NCBI RefSeq assembly: GCF_023702715.1
Contig: NZ_CP098480.1
Span: forward strand, 1-64,000
Direction: 5' to 3'
DNA length: 64,000 nucleotides
From: Acinetobacter sp. C32I
GTDB taxonomy: Bacteria; Pseudomonadota; Gammaproteobacteria; Pseudomonadales; Moraxellaceae
Part shown: one piece after another, positions 44,868 through 55,387 of the stretch
Numbering within the stretch: the stretch's first letter is position 1
How the letters are laid out: each line of letters opens with the position of its first letter
Notes under the pieces: generated by a model
What the model was told of the DNA's origin: nothing
Databases searched by the model: none
Seen by the model: the letters and a program-made list of their open reading frames with translations, nothing else
Program-made: the position numbers and the translations under genes

Positions 44868-45557
44868 TTATTGCTTGTATTTAGGGTTCTTTTCGGCGCG
44901 TTTGAGCAGGACCAAAACCGCTCCTGTACCGCCTTGATTTTCTGGCGCACTGACGAAAGCAAGCACATCTCGATGCTGTCTGAGCCAACCATTGACATAG
45001 GTTTTTAAAATGGCTTCAGGGCCTTTACCGTGAACAATTTTAACGACATTTTGATTTTCATCTTTTGCCATTTGAATCACTTGTAAAACAGCCGCACGGG
45101 CTTGTTCAACGGTACAACCATGCAAATCGACTGCTTCAAACCAGCGGATTTTGCCTGCTTTTAAGTCTTCAAATACTTTGTGCTGCAAAGTTGCAATGCG
45201 ATAGCTTAAAGCAGCTTGGCTAGCAACAGGGTTTAAGATCGCTTGGGTATCCGAAATCTCTGTAAGCTCTTGTTCTGCATCACCTTCTGCCGCAGCACGT
45301 TTTGCCAAGGTTTGGGCATCGACTTTTTTACTGCGTGCAACGCGAGTATCGGCAATATTTTGATTGTCGATTGGTTTTACCCCAAGCAGGGCTTTTTTAA
45401 AAAGCTCAGTATCTTCCAACTCTTCAGCAACGGCTGGAGTCTTTTGTGACTCAGCTTGTTTGGCAATAGCATTCGCTTGCGGATTGGAAATTTGCTTTTT
45501 AAAGGCTTTCAGTAAGTTAAACTGATCTTTAGAAAGCGATGAATCGTGTTTACTCAT
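44868..45557 (-). CDS. Smr-domain endonuclease-type protein
   Basis: 229 residues from ATG 45557 (the frame extends to 45638). A charged, helical N-terminal ~140 residues, then an Smr domain: AVDLHGCTVEQARAAV (DLHG motif), KIVHGKG (HGxG motif) and FVSAPENQGGTGAVLVLLK. In E. coli the related SmrB cleaves mRNA at collided ribosomes. Same domain order as SmrA/SmrB (N-terminal extension plus C-terminal Smr). The exact paralogue cannot be decided from sequence. Confidence 0.87.
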   Translation of the reverse strand: MSKHDSSLSKDQFNLLKAFKKQISNPQANAIAKQAESQKTPAVAEELEDTELFKKALLGVKPIDNQNIADTRVARSKKVDAQTLAKRAAAEGDAEQELTEISDTQAILNPVASQAALSYRIATLQHKVFEDLKAGKIRWFEAVDLHGCTVEQARAAVLQVIQMAKDENQNVVKIVHGKGPEAILKTYVNGWLRQHRDVLAFVSAPENQGGTGAVLVLLKRAEKNPKYKQ

Positions 45558-45746
45558 AAGTTTAGAAAAATAGGCAAGATACCAGAGATGTAAAATTATA
45601 GTCCGAAACTGTGATGATTTGAACTGAATTGCATTCATGCAATGTGTAGATAATCTAAAGTGGTGAGTGGCTGTTCAAAAATGGTCAATTAGTTGTAATT
45701 ATAAGATTATTCAAAATTAGATTGTTAAGAAAAAAGTTTTATAAAA

Positions 45747-46100
45747 CTAAATGTCAAGTAATGACTCATCAAACCAAACGTCTTCATAATTATTAGCTAT
45801 TAAGAACCTCCAACCAGGCGGTAATGCTAGAAACTTTTGTATTTGTGGGCACCATTCAGTGATGTGTTCTATATGTATAGATTTAAAAAAATTAGGATCA
45901 TCAGAAAAATCTTCACCGCCCCAGATATACCATCCATTCGTCTTGTCTTCAGGAGGATGTCTTAAGCCATTAATAGGAGTTATATTTTCTTTGATATTCA
46001 GTGTTATTCCTAACTTCGTTCCCTCTAAAGTTGGGCAATAATGAGTATCATATTTTCTACATAAGCTTCTTTGTAATGATTCAATTTCTTTATTCGACAT
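45747..46100 (-). CDS. Imm33-like (DUF2185) immunity-type protein
   Basis: 117 residues. The C-terminal pattern (GWYIWGGEDFSDDPNF, then LALPPGWRFLIANNYEDVWF) is characteristic of DUF2185/Imm33 immunity proteins. No signal peptide. It is AT-rich, stands alone between an Smr gene and trpC, with no toxin or secretion gene nearby. Imm33 proteins are predicted to counter toxins of polymorphic systems; the partner is unknown. Confidence 0.7.
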   Translation of the reverse strand: MSNKEIESLQRSLCRKYDTHYCPTLEGTKLGITLNIKENITPINGLRHPPEDKTNGWYIWGGEDFSDDPNFFKSIHIEHITEWCPQIQKFLALPPGWRFLIANNYEDVWFDESLLDI

Positions 46101-46167
46101 AAATTCAAGCTCTTTATTTTATTGTCAATTCAAATCCATATTTTGGCATGGTATTTTTTTAAATAAT

Positions 46168-46204
46168 TATCAAAGCCCAATGATAAAGAATTGGGCTTTT
46201 TATT
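46168..46204 (-). terminator. Terminator after trpC
   Basis: AAAGCCCAAT / ATTGGGCTTT hairpin just past the trpC stop on the minus strand, with a moderate T-rich tail. Confidence 0.72.
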
Positions 46205-46215
46205 TGGGTTTGTTT

Positions 46216-47022
46216 TTAAACTAGATTAGGTTGCCCAAACAATGCATGAAATGCTTGATCAGGGTGAGGCTGTTTCATAAAGCTTTCACCCACAAGGAAA
46301 GTATGAATATCATTGGCTTGCATCATGTCTACATCAGCAGGTGTGGCGATACCACTTTCAGTGACTAAAACACGAGAAGCAGGCAATAATTTCTTTAAAC
46401 GCAATGAGGTATTTAGATCCACATCAAAGGTTTTAAGGTTGCGATTGTTCACACCCAAAATACATTGCTCAGAAAGTTTTAGCGCACGTTCCAATTCATA
46501 TTCATCATGTACTTCAACCAAAACATCCAACTGTTGTTCAAATGCCGTTTTTGACATTTCTTCCAGCTGTTGATCGGATAAACATGCCACGATCAATAAA
46601 ATACAATCGGCATGCAGCGCACGTGCTTCCACCACATTATAAGGATCAATCAAGAAATCCTTACGCAAAGCAGGTAGGGTGCAGTGGTTACGCGCAATCG
46701 CAATATTTTCGTCTGTACCTTGGAAGAAATCCACATCCGTTAATACCGATAAGCAAGCAGCGCCCGCCTGTTCATATTGTTGTGCAATTTCCGCAGGATT
46801 AAAATCTGCACGGATCACACCTTTAGAAGGTGATGCTTTTTTAATTTCAGCAATCACAGCAGGACGCTTGTGCTGTAAAGCATTGGCAAAACCTCGCACA
46901 GGTGTTGCTGCATTTGCCCACTGCTCAACATCATGCAAGCTACGTTGTTTTAAACGTACTGCAAGCTCCTCATGTTTGCGGTCAACAATTTTACCTAAAA
47001 TGGTATTTTGAATATCGATCAT
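46216..47022 (-). CDS. trpC: Indole-3-glycerol phosphate synthase
   Basis: 268 residues, monofunctional TrpC of normal length (not fused to TrpF). Signature VIAEIKKASPSKGVI holds the catalytic Lys; ALRKDFLIDPYNV and LVTESGIA complete the barrel's phosphate and catalytic sites. It converts CdRP to indole-3-glycerol phosphate in tryptophan synthesis. AAGGAC 7 bp before the ATG; the trpD stop is only 9 bp upstream. Confidence 0.96.
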   Translation of the reverse strand: MIDIQNTILGKIVDRKHEELAVRLKQRSLHDVEQWANAATPVRGFANALQHKRPAVIAEIKKASPSKGVIRADFNPAEIAQQYEQAGAACLSVLTDVDFFQGTDENIAIARNHCTLPALRKDFLIDPYNVVEARALHADCILLIVACLSDQQLEEMSKTAFEQQLDVLVEVHDEYELERALKLSEQCILGVNNRNLKTFDVDLNTSLRLKKLLPASRVLVTESGIATPADVDMMQANDIHTFLVGESFMKQPHPDQAFHALFGQPNLV

Positions 47023-47031
47023 GAGAAGTCC

Positions 47032-48087
47032 TTAGTCTGCCTGATATTGTTTCAATGTCTTGGTAAATTCAGCCAAGATACTCATTTTTTCTAAGGCTTG
47101 TCCGCCATAAAGAATATCTTGAGCTAGCTCAACGGCTTGTTTATAGGTTTTGGTAATACCTGCGACGTAAATGCCTGCACCTGCATTCAGTGCAATCATA
47201 TTTGCTGCTTTTTCGCCTACGTCTGATTTATCACGACTCAAAGCATCTTTGATTAGCTTTAAGCTCTCTTCAGAACTATTGACGACTAAACCGGTGAGAG
47301 TTTGAGAGGCGATACCAACGTCTTCAGGGTTCAGGGTCCATTCAGTAACTTCGCCATCTTTAAGCTCAGCAACTGCAGTTGGTGCAGCCAGACTGATTTC
47401 GTCCAGACCATCTTTAGAATGCACCACCAGTACATGCTCGGCACCAAGCTGTTTTAATACTTCAGCAATGGGACGGCACAATTCATCTGAGAATACGCCA
47501 ATTACAAAACGATTTACGCCAGCAGGGTTGGTGAGTGGACCAAGTAAGTTGAAAATGCTGCGAATACCTAATTCACGCCGTGGCGCTACCGCATATTTCA
47601 TTGCTTTATGATGATTTGGAGCAAACAAGAAACCAACGCCCATTTCACGGATACAACGTTCCGTTTGCTGCATGTCTAAATCAAGTTGAATGCCAATCTG
47701 TTCCAGCACATCCGAAGAACCCGATTTGCTTGATACACCACGGTTACCATGTTTCGCAATGGTTGCTCCAGCAGCAGCGATCACAAAACTTGAAGCCGTT
47801 GAAACATTAAATAAGTTTTGACCATCACCACCTGTACCCACGATATCTACCAGATGAGGAATATCACTGACATCAATTTTAATCGCGAATTCACGCATGA
47901 TACGTGCAGCAGCTGTAATTTCATCAATACTTTCACCCTTCATGCGCAAGCCCATCATTAGCGCACCGATTTGAGCATCAGTGGCTTCACCTTGCATGAT
48001 ACTGCGCATGACATCTTCCATTTGTGGCTGGGTCAGATGGATGTTTTTGGTAATGTTATTGAGTGCCTGTTGGATATTCATAGTCAT
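47032..48087 (-). CDS. trpD: Anthranilate phosphoribosyltransferase
   Basis: 351 residues. The glycine-rich PRPP loop [15 protein letters not shown] and [18 protein letters not shown] are diagnostic; the metal-binding acidic pair lies in [11 protein letters not shown]. It transfers phosphoribose to anthranilate. ATG 48087 is used; ATG 48081 is also in frame and neither has a strong Shine-Dalgarno. trpC follows after 9 bp. The glutaminase subunit gene trpG lies about 7.7 kb upstream in the same direction rather than adjacent. Confidence 0.96.
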   Translation of the reverse strand: MTMNIQQALNNITKNIHLTQPQMEDVMRSIMQGEATDAQIGALMMGLRMKGESIDEITAAARIMREFAIKIDVSDIPHLVDIVGTGGDGQNLFNVSTASSFVIAAAGATIAKHGNRGVSSKSGSSDVLEQIGIQLDLDMQQTERCIREMGVGFLFAPNHHKAMKYAVAPRRELGIRSIFNLLGPLTNPAGVNRFVIGVFSDELCRPIAEVLKQLGAEHVLVVHSKDGLDEISLAAPTAVAELKDGEVTEWTLNPEDVGIASQTLTGLVVNSSEESLKLIKDALSRDKSDVGEKAANMIALNAGAGIYVAGITKTYKQAVELAQDILYGGQALEKMSILAEFTKTLKQYQAD

Positions 48088-48450
48088 GAGTTACAGCATT
48101 TAATGATTAAAAAATTTGGATGAAAGTGGTTAGTGGTGAAGGATGGCTCGGCTTTTTGTGGTGTGTGTCCCACTCGCTAAGGGCTTATGTTAGCAGAAAA
48201 TAACTCAAGATTTAGGTTGTGGCTAGAGAGTTTTTAAAATTTAACCCGTTTAAGCAGGTTGGTAAATTTGTGACGGAGCGTGATTGGGTGAAAAAGGTTT
48301 TATTTTGCGAGAGAGTTATTTGAATTTTTATGATAAATAATCAACCATTTGGTATATCTTATTCACGCATACCCCTATAAAAAATGTGTATAAATCAACT
48401 AAATAAAAGTAGATATATTAGGGCGGTCTTCATTTTACCCATTCATAAAT
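48088..48450. other. Divergent intergenic region before trpD and the TonB receptor gene
   Basis: About 360 bp. It must hold a minus-strand promoter for trpDC and a plus-strand promoter for the receptor. A weak, AT-rich Fur-like match near 48325-48343 is too poor to call. No RNA or small gene was recognised. Confidence 0.5.
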
Positions 48451-51183
48451 ATGTATCTAAATTACTTGAAATATCTTGGGGCTGTTAAAAACAAAGGCTG
48501 TTTTGTTTTTGTCTTTATTGCATGTCTTCATCCATTAGAAACCTATGCTGAGACAAATGTAGAACAGCCACAAACAAAGCCAGCATCAGATAAAGTGGTG
48601 CATGTTGCGGTGACAGGTTCACGTATCTCCAAAGCCCAGAAAGATGGACCAACCAGTGTAACGGTTATTACCGCAGCCGATATAGAGAAACACGGTTTTA
48701 GTAATGCCTTTGATGCCTTGAATAATCTGACCCAAAACACAGGTTTTGTACAAGGAGCGGATTATGGCAATACCTTTACGCCTGCAGCCAATGCCATCAG
48801 TTTGCGTGGTTTAGGGCCGAACCATACTCTAACCTTAATTAATGGACATCGTGTAGCCGACTATCCCGTACCTTATGATGGCGCCGTCAATTTTGTCAAT
48901 TTAGCCAATATTCCGACTGCGATTATTGACCGCATTGAAATCTTGAACGGTGGCGCTTCCGCGATCTATGGTTCAGATGCGATTGCAGGTGTGGTGAATA
49001 TCATATTGAGAAAGAAAACCGATGGAACACAATTCAATGTTAAGGCAGGTGGTACCAAAGAAGGTGGTGAAAATTTACGTCTACAATTGAGTGGCAGTAA
49101 AACACTGGACAAGCTTAATCTGGTTTATGGGGTTGAACTGAGTGGGCGCGAACCGATTTGGGCGGCTGACCGAGATTTTATGTCGAGCCGAACGCTTCGA
49201 GGGGAAAAGCCAGACACGATCATTGGACGTAAAAATGCCAAGACAGGCCAGTATCTTTCAATTAATGGCTGTGATGCATTTGATGATCTATTTAAAGGCT
49301 CAGTAACAAATATTGGCAAAGCAGGGGCAGATAATTGTGCCAGTGGTCTGGCCCGACCGACCTATTGGACGGTTCAAACCAAGAATCGCAGCCAAAATGG
49401 TTATCTCGGTTTAGATTATGAGCTGAATGAGAAAACCCAATTATTCGCAGATGTTTTGATTGGTGCCAATCAAATTGAAAACAATACTCGTGGCCCGACA
49501 TGGACTTCTTTAGGCGCAAGTAGTGGCTATTTCCTCAATCAAGACACAGGAAATTATGAAATCTGGACACGACGTTTTGCGCCAGAAGAACTCGGTGGTG
49601 TCGAGCAAGCCAATAAAAAATGGAAAGAACTGTCCTCCAATTTGAACTTTGGTATCCGTGGCGATATTGGGGACAGTAGCTGGCGTTATGAAGCAGCCTA
49701 TAATGGCTCGATTTATACCAGTCAATTGCGTAAACAAGGGCTGGTACGTTCGAATGTTGATGAATATTTCTTAGGTCGGCAATTGGGGACAGATCAAGAT
49801 GGTATTCCAATTTATTCCCCGCATTTAGATCGTATCAGTCGGCCACTGACTGCGAGTGAGTTTAGAAGTATTTCAGGCACAACTGAGGAAAACGATAAGT
49901 CCTGGGCACAGAGCTTAACCCTGAGTGCAAATGGTGATGTATTTGAGTTGCCTGCAGGAACGGCCAAGCTTGCTGCTGTGGCAGAAATTGGACGCCAAGG
50001 TTTTAAAATCAAACCCGATAAGGCAGTGGAAAATGGTGATTTCTATAATGCCACTTCCAGTGGTGAATATGGTGGGGCACGTACCCGTCAGGCATTGGGT
50101 ACGGAATTATTCTTACCTTTAGCCAAGCCACTCAATCTCACCTTATCTGGACGCTATGACCGTTATGCCTTATCCGATAGCAGTATTGATAAATTTACCT
50201 TTGGTTCAGGTTTAGAATTTAGACCACATCCAACCTTATTGGTGCGAGGCAACTACGCCACCAGTTTCCGTGCACCAGATATGAACTATCTGTTTTTGAA
50301 TAAACAAAGAGGGTATTTCCCAAGTACCACCGATTATTTACGTTGTAGCCAAACGGGACAAGCATTAGATAAATGTAGCTTTAAAGATTATTCGCCTGGC
50401 GCGAACTACACCTTAACGGGCAACAAAGATTTAAAACCAGAAGAGGGCAAATCTTATGGCGCAGGGTTTGTTTGGTCACCTAGTAATAAGTTTGATATCT
50501 CAGTCGATTACTGGGATATCAAAATTGATAATCTGGTAACTAATTTAAGTGAAGATAAAATTCTACGCTTAGAGGCAGATTGCCGTTTGGGTGCACAAGA
50601 TATCAATTCGGCACAATGTGTTGATGCGTTGGCGCGTGTAGAACGTAACCCTACAAATGCAGTGGTCGATCCAAATGTGATCAACAATATCAATATTGTG
50701 CCGATCAATGCAGCTTCAGACCATACTCGCGGGGTTGATTTCACCAGCAAATGGCGCTGGAAAACAGAAAATTTAGGTAACTTTCTGTGGACGGTGAATT
50801 ATAGCCGTGTGCTGGAACGTGAATATCAACAATCAAAAGATGGTGAGAAAGATAACTATTTAAAAGACTTAACTATTCCAGATTGGCGAGACCGCTTTAA
50901 TACCAGTCTCAGTTGGAGTCTCGGTGATTGGGCATCAACCGTATTAGTCAATCGCTATGGCAAGATTCCAAACGGTAATCAAACAGCTTACTTAAGCCCG
51001 ACTTATTTGGTCAATTGGAGTGGAACTTATCAAATTTCACCTAAGGCTTCTGCATCAATTATTGTGAATAACCTATTTGACAAAGTAAAACACGATGACA
51101 CAGGCGGATGGCCATATTATCCAATAGGATCATATTCACCAATCGGCCGTCAGGGTTGGTTGGAGTTTAATTATAAATTCTAA
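48451..51183 (+). CDS. TonB-dependent outer-membrane receptor
   Basis: 910 residues. Signal peptide (GCFVFVFIACLHPLETYA), plug domain (~45-200) with ISLRGLGPNHTLTLINGHR and RIEILNGGASAIYGSDAIAG, then a 22-strand-type barrel ending in an aromatic residue (LEFNYKF). The plug signatures resemble receptors common in Caulobacter/Xanthomonas-type bacteria for peptides or complex nutrients, not classic siderophore receptors; the ligand is unknown. A terminator and an M1 aminopeptidase gene follow, suggesting peptide uptake. Confidence 0.91.
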   Translation: MYLNYLKYLGAVKNKGCFVFVFIACLHPLETYAETNVEQPQTKPASDKVVHVAVTGSRISKAQKDGPTSVTVITAADIEKHGFSNAFDALNNLTQNTGFVQGADYGNTFTPAANAISLRGLGPNHTLTLINGHRVADYPVPYDGAVNFVNLANIPTAIIDRIEILNGGASAIYGSDAIAGVVNIILRKKTDGTQFNVKAGGTKEGGENLRLQLSGSKTLDKLNLVYGVELSGREPIWAADRDFMSSRTLRGEKPDTIIGRKNAKTGQYLSINGCDAFDDLFKGSVTNIGKAGADNCASGLARPTYWTVQTKNRSQNGYLGLDYELNEKTQLFADVLIGANQIENNTRGPTWTSLGASSGYFLNQDTGNYEIWTRRFAPEELGGVEQANKKWKELSSNLNFGIRGDIGDSSWRYEAAYNGSIYTSQLRKQGLVRSNVDEYFLGRQLGTDQDGIPIYSPHLDRISRPLTASEFRSISGTTEENDKSWAQSLTLSANGDVFELPAGTAKLAAVAEIGRQGFKIKPDKAVENGDFYNATSSGEYGGARTRQALGTELFLPLAKPLNLTLSGRYDRYALSDSSIDKFTFGSGLEFRPHPTLLVRGNYATSFRAPDMNYLFLNKQRGYFPSTTDYLRCSQTGQALDKCSFKDYSPGANYTLTGNKDLKPEEGKSYGAGFVWSPSNKFDISVDYWDIKIDNLVTNLSEDKILRLEADCRLGAQDINSAQCVDALARVERNPTNAVVDPNVINNINIVPINAASDHTRGVDFTSKWRWKTENLGNFLWTVNYSRVLEREYQQSKDGEKDNYLKDLTIPDWRDRFNTSLSWSLGDWASTVLVNRYGKIPNGNQTAYLSPTYLVNWSGTYQISPKASASIIVNNLFDKVKHDDTGGWPYYPIGSYSPIGRQGWLEFNYKF

Positions 51184-51195
51184 CAATGATGTGTG

Positions 51196-51238
51196 GATGC
51201 AGCGAAGTGGTACACCATTTGCTGCGTCTTTTTATTTT
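51196..51238 (+). terminator. Terminator between TonB receptor and aminopeptidase genes
   Basis: GATGCAGCGAAGTGGT pairs with ACCATTTGCTGCGTC (one bulged base), followed by CTTTTTATTTT. Lies 12 bp after the receptor stop. It may reduce read-through into the aminopeptidase gene rather than block it. Confidence 0.82.
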
Positions 51239-51263
51239 AAAAACTACAGAGGACAGATCTCCT

Positions 51264-53963
51264 ATGTTGGTCAAACCTTCATTTAAAAAACAATTGCTAC
51301 TGACAACATTACTTTCATTATCTGCAACACAGATTTTTGCATCAAATAGCAATGAACAAATTCCAATCGGCAAATTACCAGAATGGGCCATACCTGAATC
51401 TTATGATTTAGACTTTAAAATTGATCCTGCACAAAAAAGTTATACCGGTAAAACCACTATTCATTTAAAACTGACCCAAGCAACCGATCATGTTTGGATT
51501 CATGGTAAATCTTTATCGGTAAAAGACGCCAACATCCTCTCCGCAAATGGGCAGAAAACCACGGCCAAATATGAGCAAGCTTCGGAAGTCGATGGTGTTA
51601 GTCTGATTAAATTTGCCCAGACATTACCAGCAGGTCAGTACAGCTTAGTATTGGATTTTAATGCAGATTATGATCAGCAACTGGATGGTATTTATAAAAT
51701 TGAGTTTGAAGGTAAGCCTTATGTTATGACTCAAATGGAGGCGATCAGTGCACGTCAATCCTTTCCATCATTTGATGAGCCGCGCTTTAAAACGCCCTTT
51801 AATATTCGCTTAACCATACCAAGCAAATATTCAGGTTTTGCCAATACCAATCAAGTCTCTGAGCAGGCCGAAAAATCGGGGTGGAAAACTTTAAGCTTTG
51901 CACCGACCAAACCGCTACCAACCTATCTATTGGCACTGGCAGTTGGTCCTTGGCAAGTACAACAAGGTCCTGATATTGGTGCGACTGAGTGGCGTAAACA
52001 GGCGATCAAATTACGAGGTCTGGCACCCGATGCTAAGGCTGAAAAAATGCAGCATGCCTTGTCTGAAACCCCAGCGATTTTAAAAACATTAGAAGATTAT
52101 TTTGCCTTTGGTTATCCATTCGACAAACTGGATTTACTTGCTGCTCCTGACTTTGCGGCGGGTGCGATGGAGAATCCTGGACTGATCACATTCAGAGATT
52201 ATTTGATGCTGCTAGATAAAGACTCTCCCGTGTCTTTCGTACAGAGTTCATTTAATGTTAATGCACATGAACTGGCTCATCAATGGTTTGGGGATGTGGT
52301 AACGATGCCGTGGTGGGATGACCTGTGGTTGAATGAATCTTTTGCCACGTGGATGCAAAGTAAAATTACCCAACAATTACATCCTGAATTTAATGCTGAT
52401 CTTGAACGTGCCGTTGATACCGCAGGCGCGATGAAAAGCGATAGTTTGGTCAGTGTACGCCGTATCCGTCAGCCAATTTTAAGTAATGCAGATATTCAAA
52501 CGGCTTTTGATGGCATTACTTATCAAAAAGGTGCAGCCGTTTTAAATATGTTTGAGAGCTATTTAGGCGAAGAAAAATTCAAACAAGGCGTGCGTAATTA
52601 CATTCACAAGCATCAATATGGCAGTGCTACCGCTAATGATTTAATTAGCTCCCTCGCAGAACAGTCTGGTCAAGCTGAGCGTTTTAGCAAAGCGGCGAAA
52701 AGTTTTATTGATCAACCTGGTGTACCGTTGCTGAATACCTCATTACAGCAACAAGGCAATAAAGTCTTTTTAAATGTAAAACAAACGCGTTATTTACCTG
52801 TTGGTTCTAAAGGCAATGCCAATAGCCTTTGGGGGGTACCATTATGTGTACGCTATGAAGTTCCAAATGCAGCGAGTAAAGTCCAATGTGAACTGGTTGA
52901 CCAAGCTGAAGCCAAAATTGAACTCAAAGGTGCAAGTATTAACAGTTGGTATATTCCAAATGCTGATGCGGCAGGCTATTACCAATTTAGTTTGCCTGAA
53001 CCAGAACTTGCTCGTCTGACTGCCGCTACGGAGAAACTCTCCAATACTGAACAATTGGCCTATGCCTATGCTGTTTCAGCGGCATTTAACCATGGTGATA
53101 TCAACCTGTTGGCGGTAGTGGATGTGGCGAAAAAATTTGCGAACTCAAATAGCCGACAGATTAGTACAGCATTGTTTCAGCAGCTCAGTACAATCCAGCG
53201 TCATGTGTTGAAGACAGAGCCAGAACGTGAACATTTTAGAAAAGTACTCGCCAATTTGTATCTACCTAAATTGAATCAATTGGGTTATGTGAGCAAAGCA
53301 GGTGAGTCTGCTGAGGATAGCTTGTGGCGTAGTGAGTTAGCCCAATTTCTTGCATTGGAAATTCAGGTACCTGAAGTGCGTGAGCAATTGTTAAAACAAT
53401 CCGATGCTCTATTCGCTCAAAAGCAATTGAATTTTGCAACATTAACCCCCGAGCTTTTACCAACGATTTTAGCTGTACGAGTGCAAGAAAAAGGGCGGCC
53501 TACATTTGATCGTTTAGTGGGGGAGTTACAACACATCACGCAACCGACCCAACGTTTGGCGATTCTCACAGCCTTAGGCTCTGCCAATCAGGTGGAAACA
53601 CGTCAGCAGGCACGTCAGTTAGTTTTAGATCCACGTGTGAAAGTCGGTGAAGTACGTACCGTGATTAACTCAATCAATAGCTATAGTGGTGAACAAGGTG
53701 GACTCTGGTCATGGTTTAAGACCAATCACGATGCTGTATTTGATCGCCTAGGTAAGTCTTCTGCAGGACGCTTCCCCGCATTGTTTAGTGGAGCAGCCTG
53801 TTCACAACAGGAAGCGACACAGTTGAATGCCTTCTTTGCACCGAGAACCAAAGAGTTGGTTGGAGTCGAGCGTGGTTTAAATCAGACTAAGGAGCGAATC
53901 CAACTGTGTGAGTCTTTAGTGGCTAAGCAAGATGGTTCGCTTGTGCAACAGTTGAAGTTGTAA
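51264..53963 (+). CDS. M1 family aminopeptidase, exported
   Basis: 899 residues from ATG 51264, which has AGAGGA 10 bp upstream; the frame extends to 51186 but that part overlaps the terminator. A signal peptide (LLLTTLLSLSATQIFA) predicts a periplasmic location. Motifs: GAMENPGLITF (substrate-binding GAMEN), HELAHQWFGD (zinc HExxH) and the Glu of LWLNESFATW. An ERAP1-like C-terminal helical domain follows. It trims N-terminal residues from peptides. Export, and its place next to the TonB receptor, suggest it processes imported peptides. Confidence 0.93.
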   Translation: MLVKPSFKKQLLLTTLLSLSATQIFASNSNEQIPIGKLPEWAIPESYDLDFKIDPAQKSYTGKTTIHLKLTQATDHVWIHGKSLSVKDANILSANGQKTTAKYEQASEVDGVSLIKFAQTLPAGQYSLVLDFNADYDQQLDGIYKIEFEGKPYVMTQMEAISARQSFPSFDEPRFKTPFNIRLTIPSKYSGFANTNQVSEQAEKSGWKTLSFAPTKPLPTYLLALAVGPWQVQQGPDIGATEWRKQAIKLRGLAPDAKAEKMQHALSETPAILKTLEDYFAFGYPFDKLDLLAAPDFAAGAMENPGLITFRDYLMLLDKDSPVSFVQSSFNVNAHELAHQWFGDVVTMPWWDDLWLNESFATWMQSKITQQLHPEFNADLERAVDTAGAMKSDSLVSVRRIRQPILSNADIQTAFDGITYQKGAAVLNMFESYLGEEKFKQGVRNYIHKHQYGSATANDLISSLAEQSGQAERFSKAAKSFIDQPGVPLLNTSLQQQGNKVFLNVKQTRYLPVGSKGNANSLWGVPLCVRYEVPNAASKVQCELVDQAEAKIELKGASINSWYIPNADAAGYYQFSLPEPELARLTAATEKLSNTEQLAYAYAVSAAFNHGDINLLAVVDVAKKFANSNSRQISTALFQQLSTIQRHVLKTEPEREHFRKVLANLYLPKLNQLGYVSKAGESAEDSLWRSELAQFLALEIQVPEVREQLLKQSDALFAQKQLNFATLTPELLPTILAVRVQEKGRPTFDRLVGELQHITQPTQRLAILTALGSANQVETRQQARQLVLDPRVKVGEVRTVINSINSYSGEQGGLWSWFKTNHDAVFDRLGKSSAGRFPALFSGAACSQQEATQLNAFFAPRTKELVGVERGLNQTKERIQLCESLVAKQDGSLVQQLKL

Positions 53964-53975
53964 TTTATTCAGTTA

Positions 53976-54009
53976 TAAAAAAGCCAACGATCATGCGTTG
54001 GCTTTTTTA
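53976..54009. terminator. Bidirectional terminator between aminopeptidase and tcyP
   Basis: AAGCCAACG / CGTTGGCTT hairpin flanked by A and T runs between convergent genes. Confidence 0.9.
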
Positions 54010-54022
54010 TTTTCAGTGTGTT

Positions 54023-55387
54023 TTAAGCATCATTATCGGGTTGTGGATTTCTAACACCGAGTAATTGACTGGTCGCTGTGCCTGCAGTCATCGAACCGTT
54101 GACGTTTAAAGCAGTACGACCCATATCAATCAATGGCTCAATCGAAATCAGTAACGCGACTAAAGTAATCGGTAAGCCCATGGCCGGGAGGACGATTAAA
54201 GCAGCAAAAGTTGCACCGCCACCAACGCCAGCAACACCAATCGAACTGAGAGTCACCACCACCACCAACTGAGCAATCCATAATGGATCAAGTGGGTTGA
54301 TCCCCACTGTTGGCGCAACCATCACCGCCAGCATCGCAGGGTATAAGCCTGCACAACCATTTTGACCAATGGTTGCACCAAAGGAAGCAGAGAAGCTGGC
54401 GATACCTTCAGGCACACCCAATTGTTTGGTTTGTGCTTCGATATTGAGTGGAATACTGGCTGCACTTGAACGACTGGTAAAAGCAAAAGTTAAAACAGGA
54501 AAAACTTTCTTGAAAAAGTCGATTGGATTGACGCGTACAAACAGCAAAATCAGTGCATGCACGAGGAACATGATTGCAAGGCCAAGATAAGATGCAACGA
54601 GGAACTCACCTAATTTAACGATGTCAGCAACATTTGCTGTTGCCACCATTTTGGTCATGAGTGCCAATACACCATAAGGTGTAAATTGCATTACCAAACG
54701 GACAAGGCTAATCACTAAAGCTTGCAGTGCTTCAATCCCATGTCTGATTCTTTCGCCATTGACGGTATCTTTATCCATCAGTTTCAGTGCTGCTACACCT
54801 AAAAATGCGGAGAAAATCACCACACTGATGATCGCTGTTGGACGAACACCGGTTAAATCAGCAAATGGGTTTTGAGGGAATAACGAAAGTAAGAGTTTTG
54901 GAACATCTAAATCGGTTACTTGCCCAATGTATTGACTTTGGATGGTTGCTAGACGTGCTGCTTCTTTGGTGCCTTGGACCAGTCCTTCAGCCGTTAAGCC
55001 AAATAAATTGGTGATACCTGCCCCCACCAGTGCAGCAATTGCTGTGGTCGCTAACAAGATACCAATCACCAATACACTGATTTTTCCAAGAGAGGTGGTT
55101 TGGTGTAGTTTCACCACCGCACTTAGAATCGAGATGAAAATCAGTGGCATGATCACCATTTGTAATAGTTGTACATAACCATTACCTACAAGGTTGAACC
55201 ATGCAACCGAGTGTTCAAGCACAGGGTTATCGCCGTAGATCGCTTTAAGGGCTAAACCGAAGAAGATACCAACCACCATACCGATCAGAACTTTTTTGGA
55301 GAGACTCCAGTCTTTTCGATAAGTAAAAAACAATCCTGCCATGAGCAGGACAAAAACAATAATATTCAATAAAACCAAGGTATTCAC
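54023..55387 (-). CDS. tcyP: L-cystine:cation symporter TcyP
   Basis: 454 residues, DAACS-family fold with about 8 helices plus two re-entrant loops. Signature stretches [39 protein letters not shown] and [18 protein letters not shown] match E. coli TcyP (YdjN) almost residue for residue, better than GltP or SstT. It imports cystine with cations at the inner membrane. It lies between the two halves of the trp cluster with its own upstream region, so it is probably independently controlled. Confidence 0.9.
   Translation of the reverse strand: MNTLVLLNIIVFVLLMAGLFFTYRKDWSLSKKVLIGMVVGIFFGLALKAIYGDNPVLEHSVAWFNLVGNGYVQLLQMVIMPLIFISILSAVVKLHQTTSLGKISVLVIGILLATTAIAALVGAGITNLFGLTAEGLVQGTKEAARLATIQSQYIGQVTDLDVPKLLLSLFPQNPFADLTGVRPTAIISVVIFSAFLGVAALKLMDKDTVNGERIRHGIEALQALVISLVRLVMQFTPYGVLALMTKMVATANVADIVKLGEFLVASYLGLAIMFLVHALILLFVRVNPIDFFKKVFPVLTFAFTSRSSAASIPLNIEAQTKQLGVPEGIASFSASFGATIGQNGCAGLYPAMLAVMVAPTVGINPLDPLWIAQLVVVVTLSSIGVAGVGGGATFAALIVLPAMGLPITLVALLISIEPLIDMGRTALNVNGSMTAGTATSQLLGVRNPQPDNDA

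Noticed and set aside
48325..48343. Fur-box-like match before the TonB receptor gene
   Set aside because: Matches only about half of the 19-bp consensus in a very AT-rich region; not better than chance.
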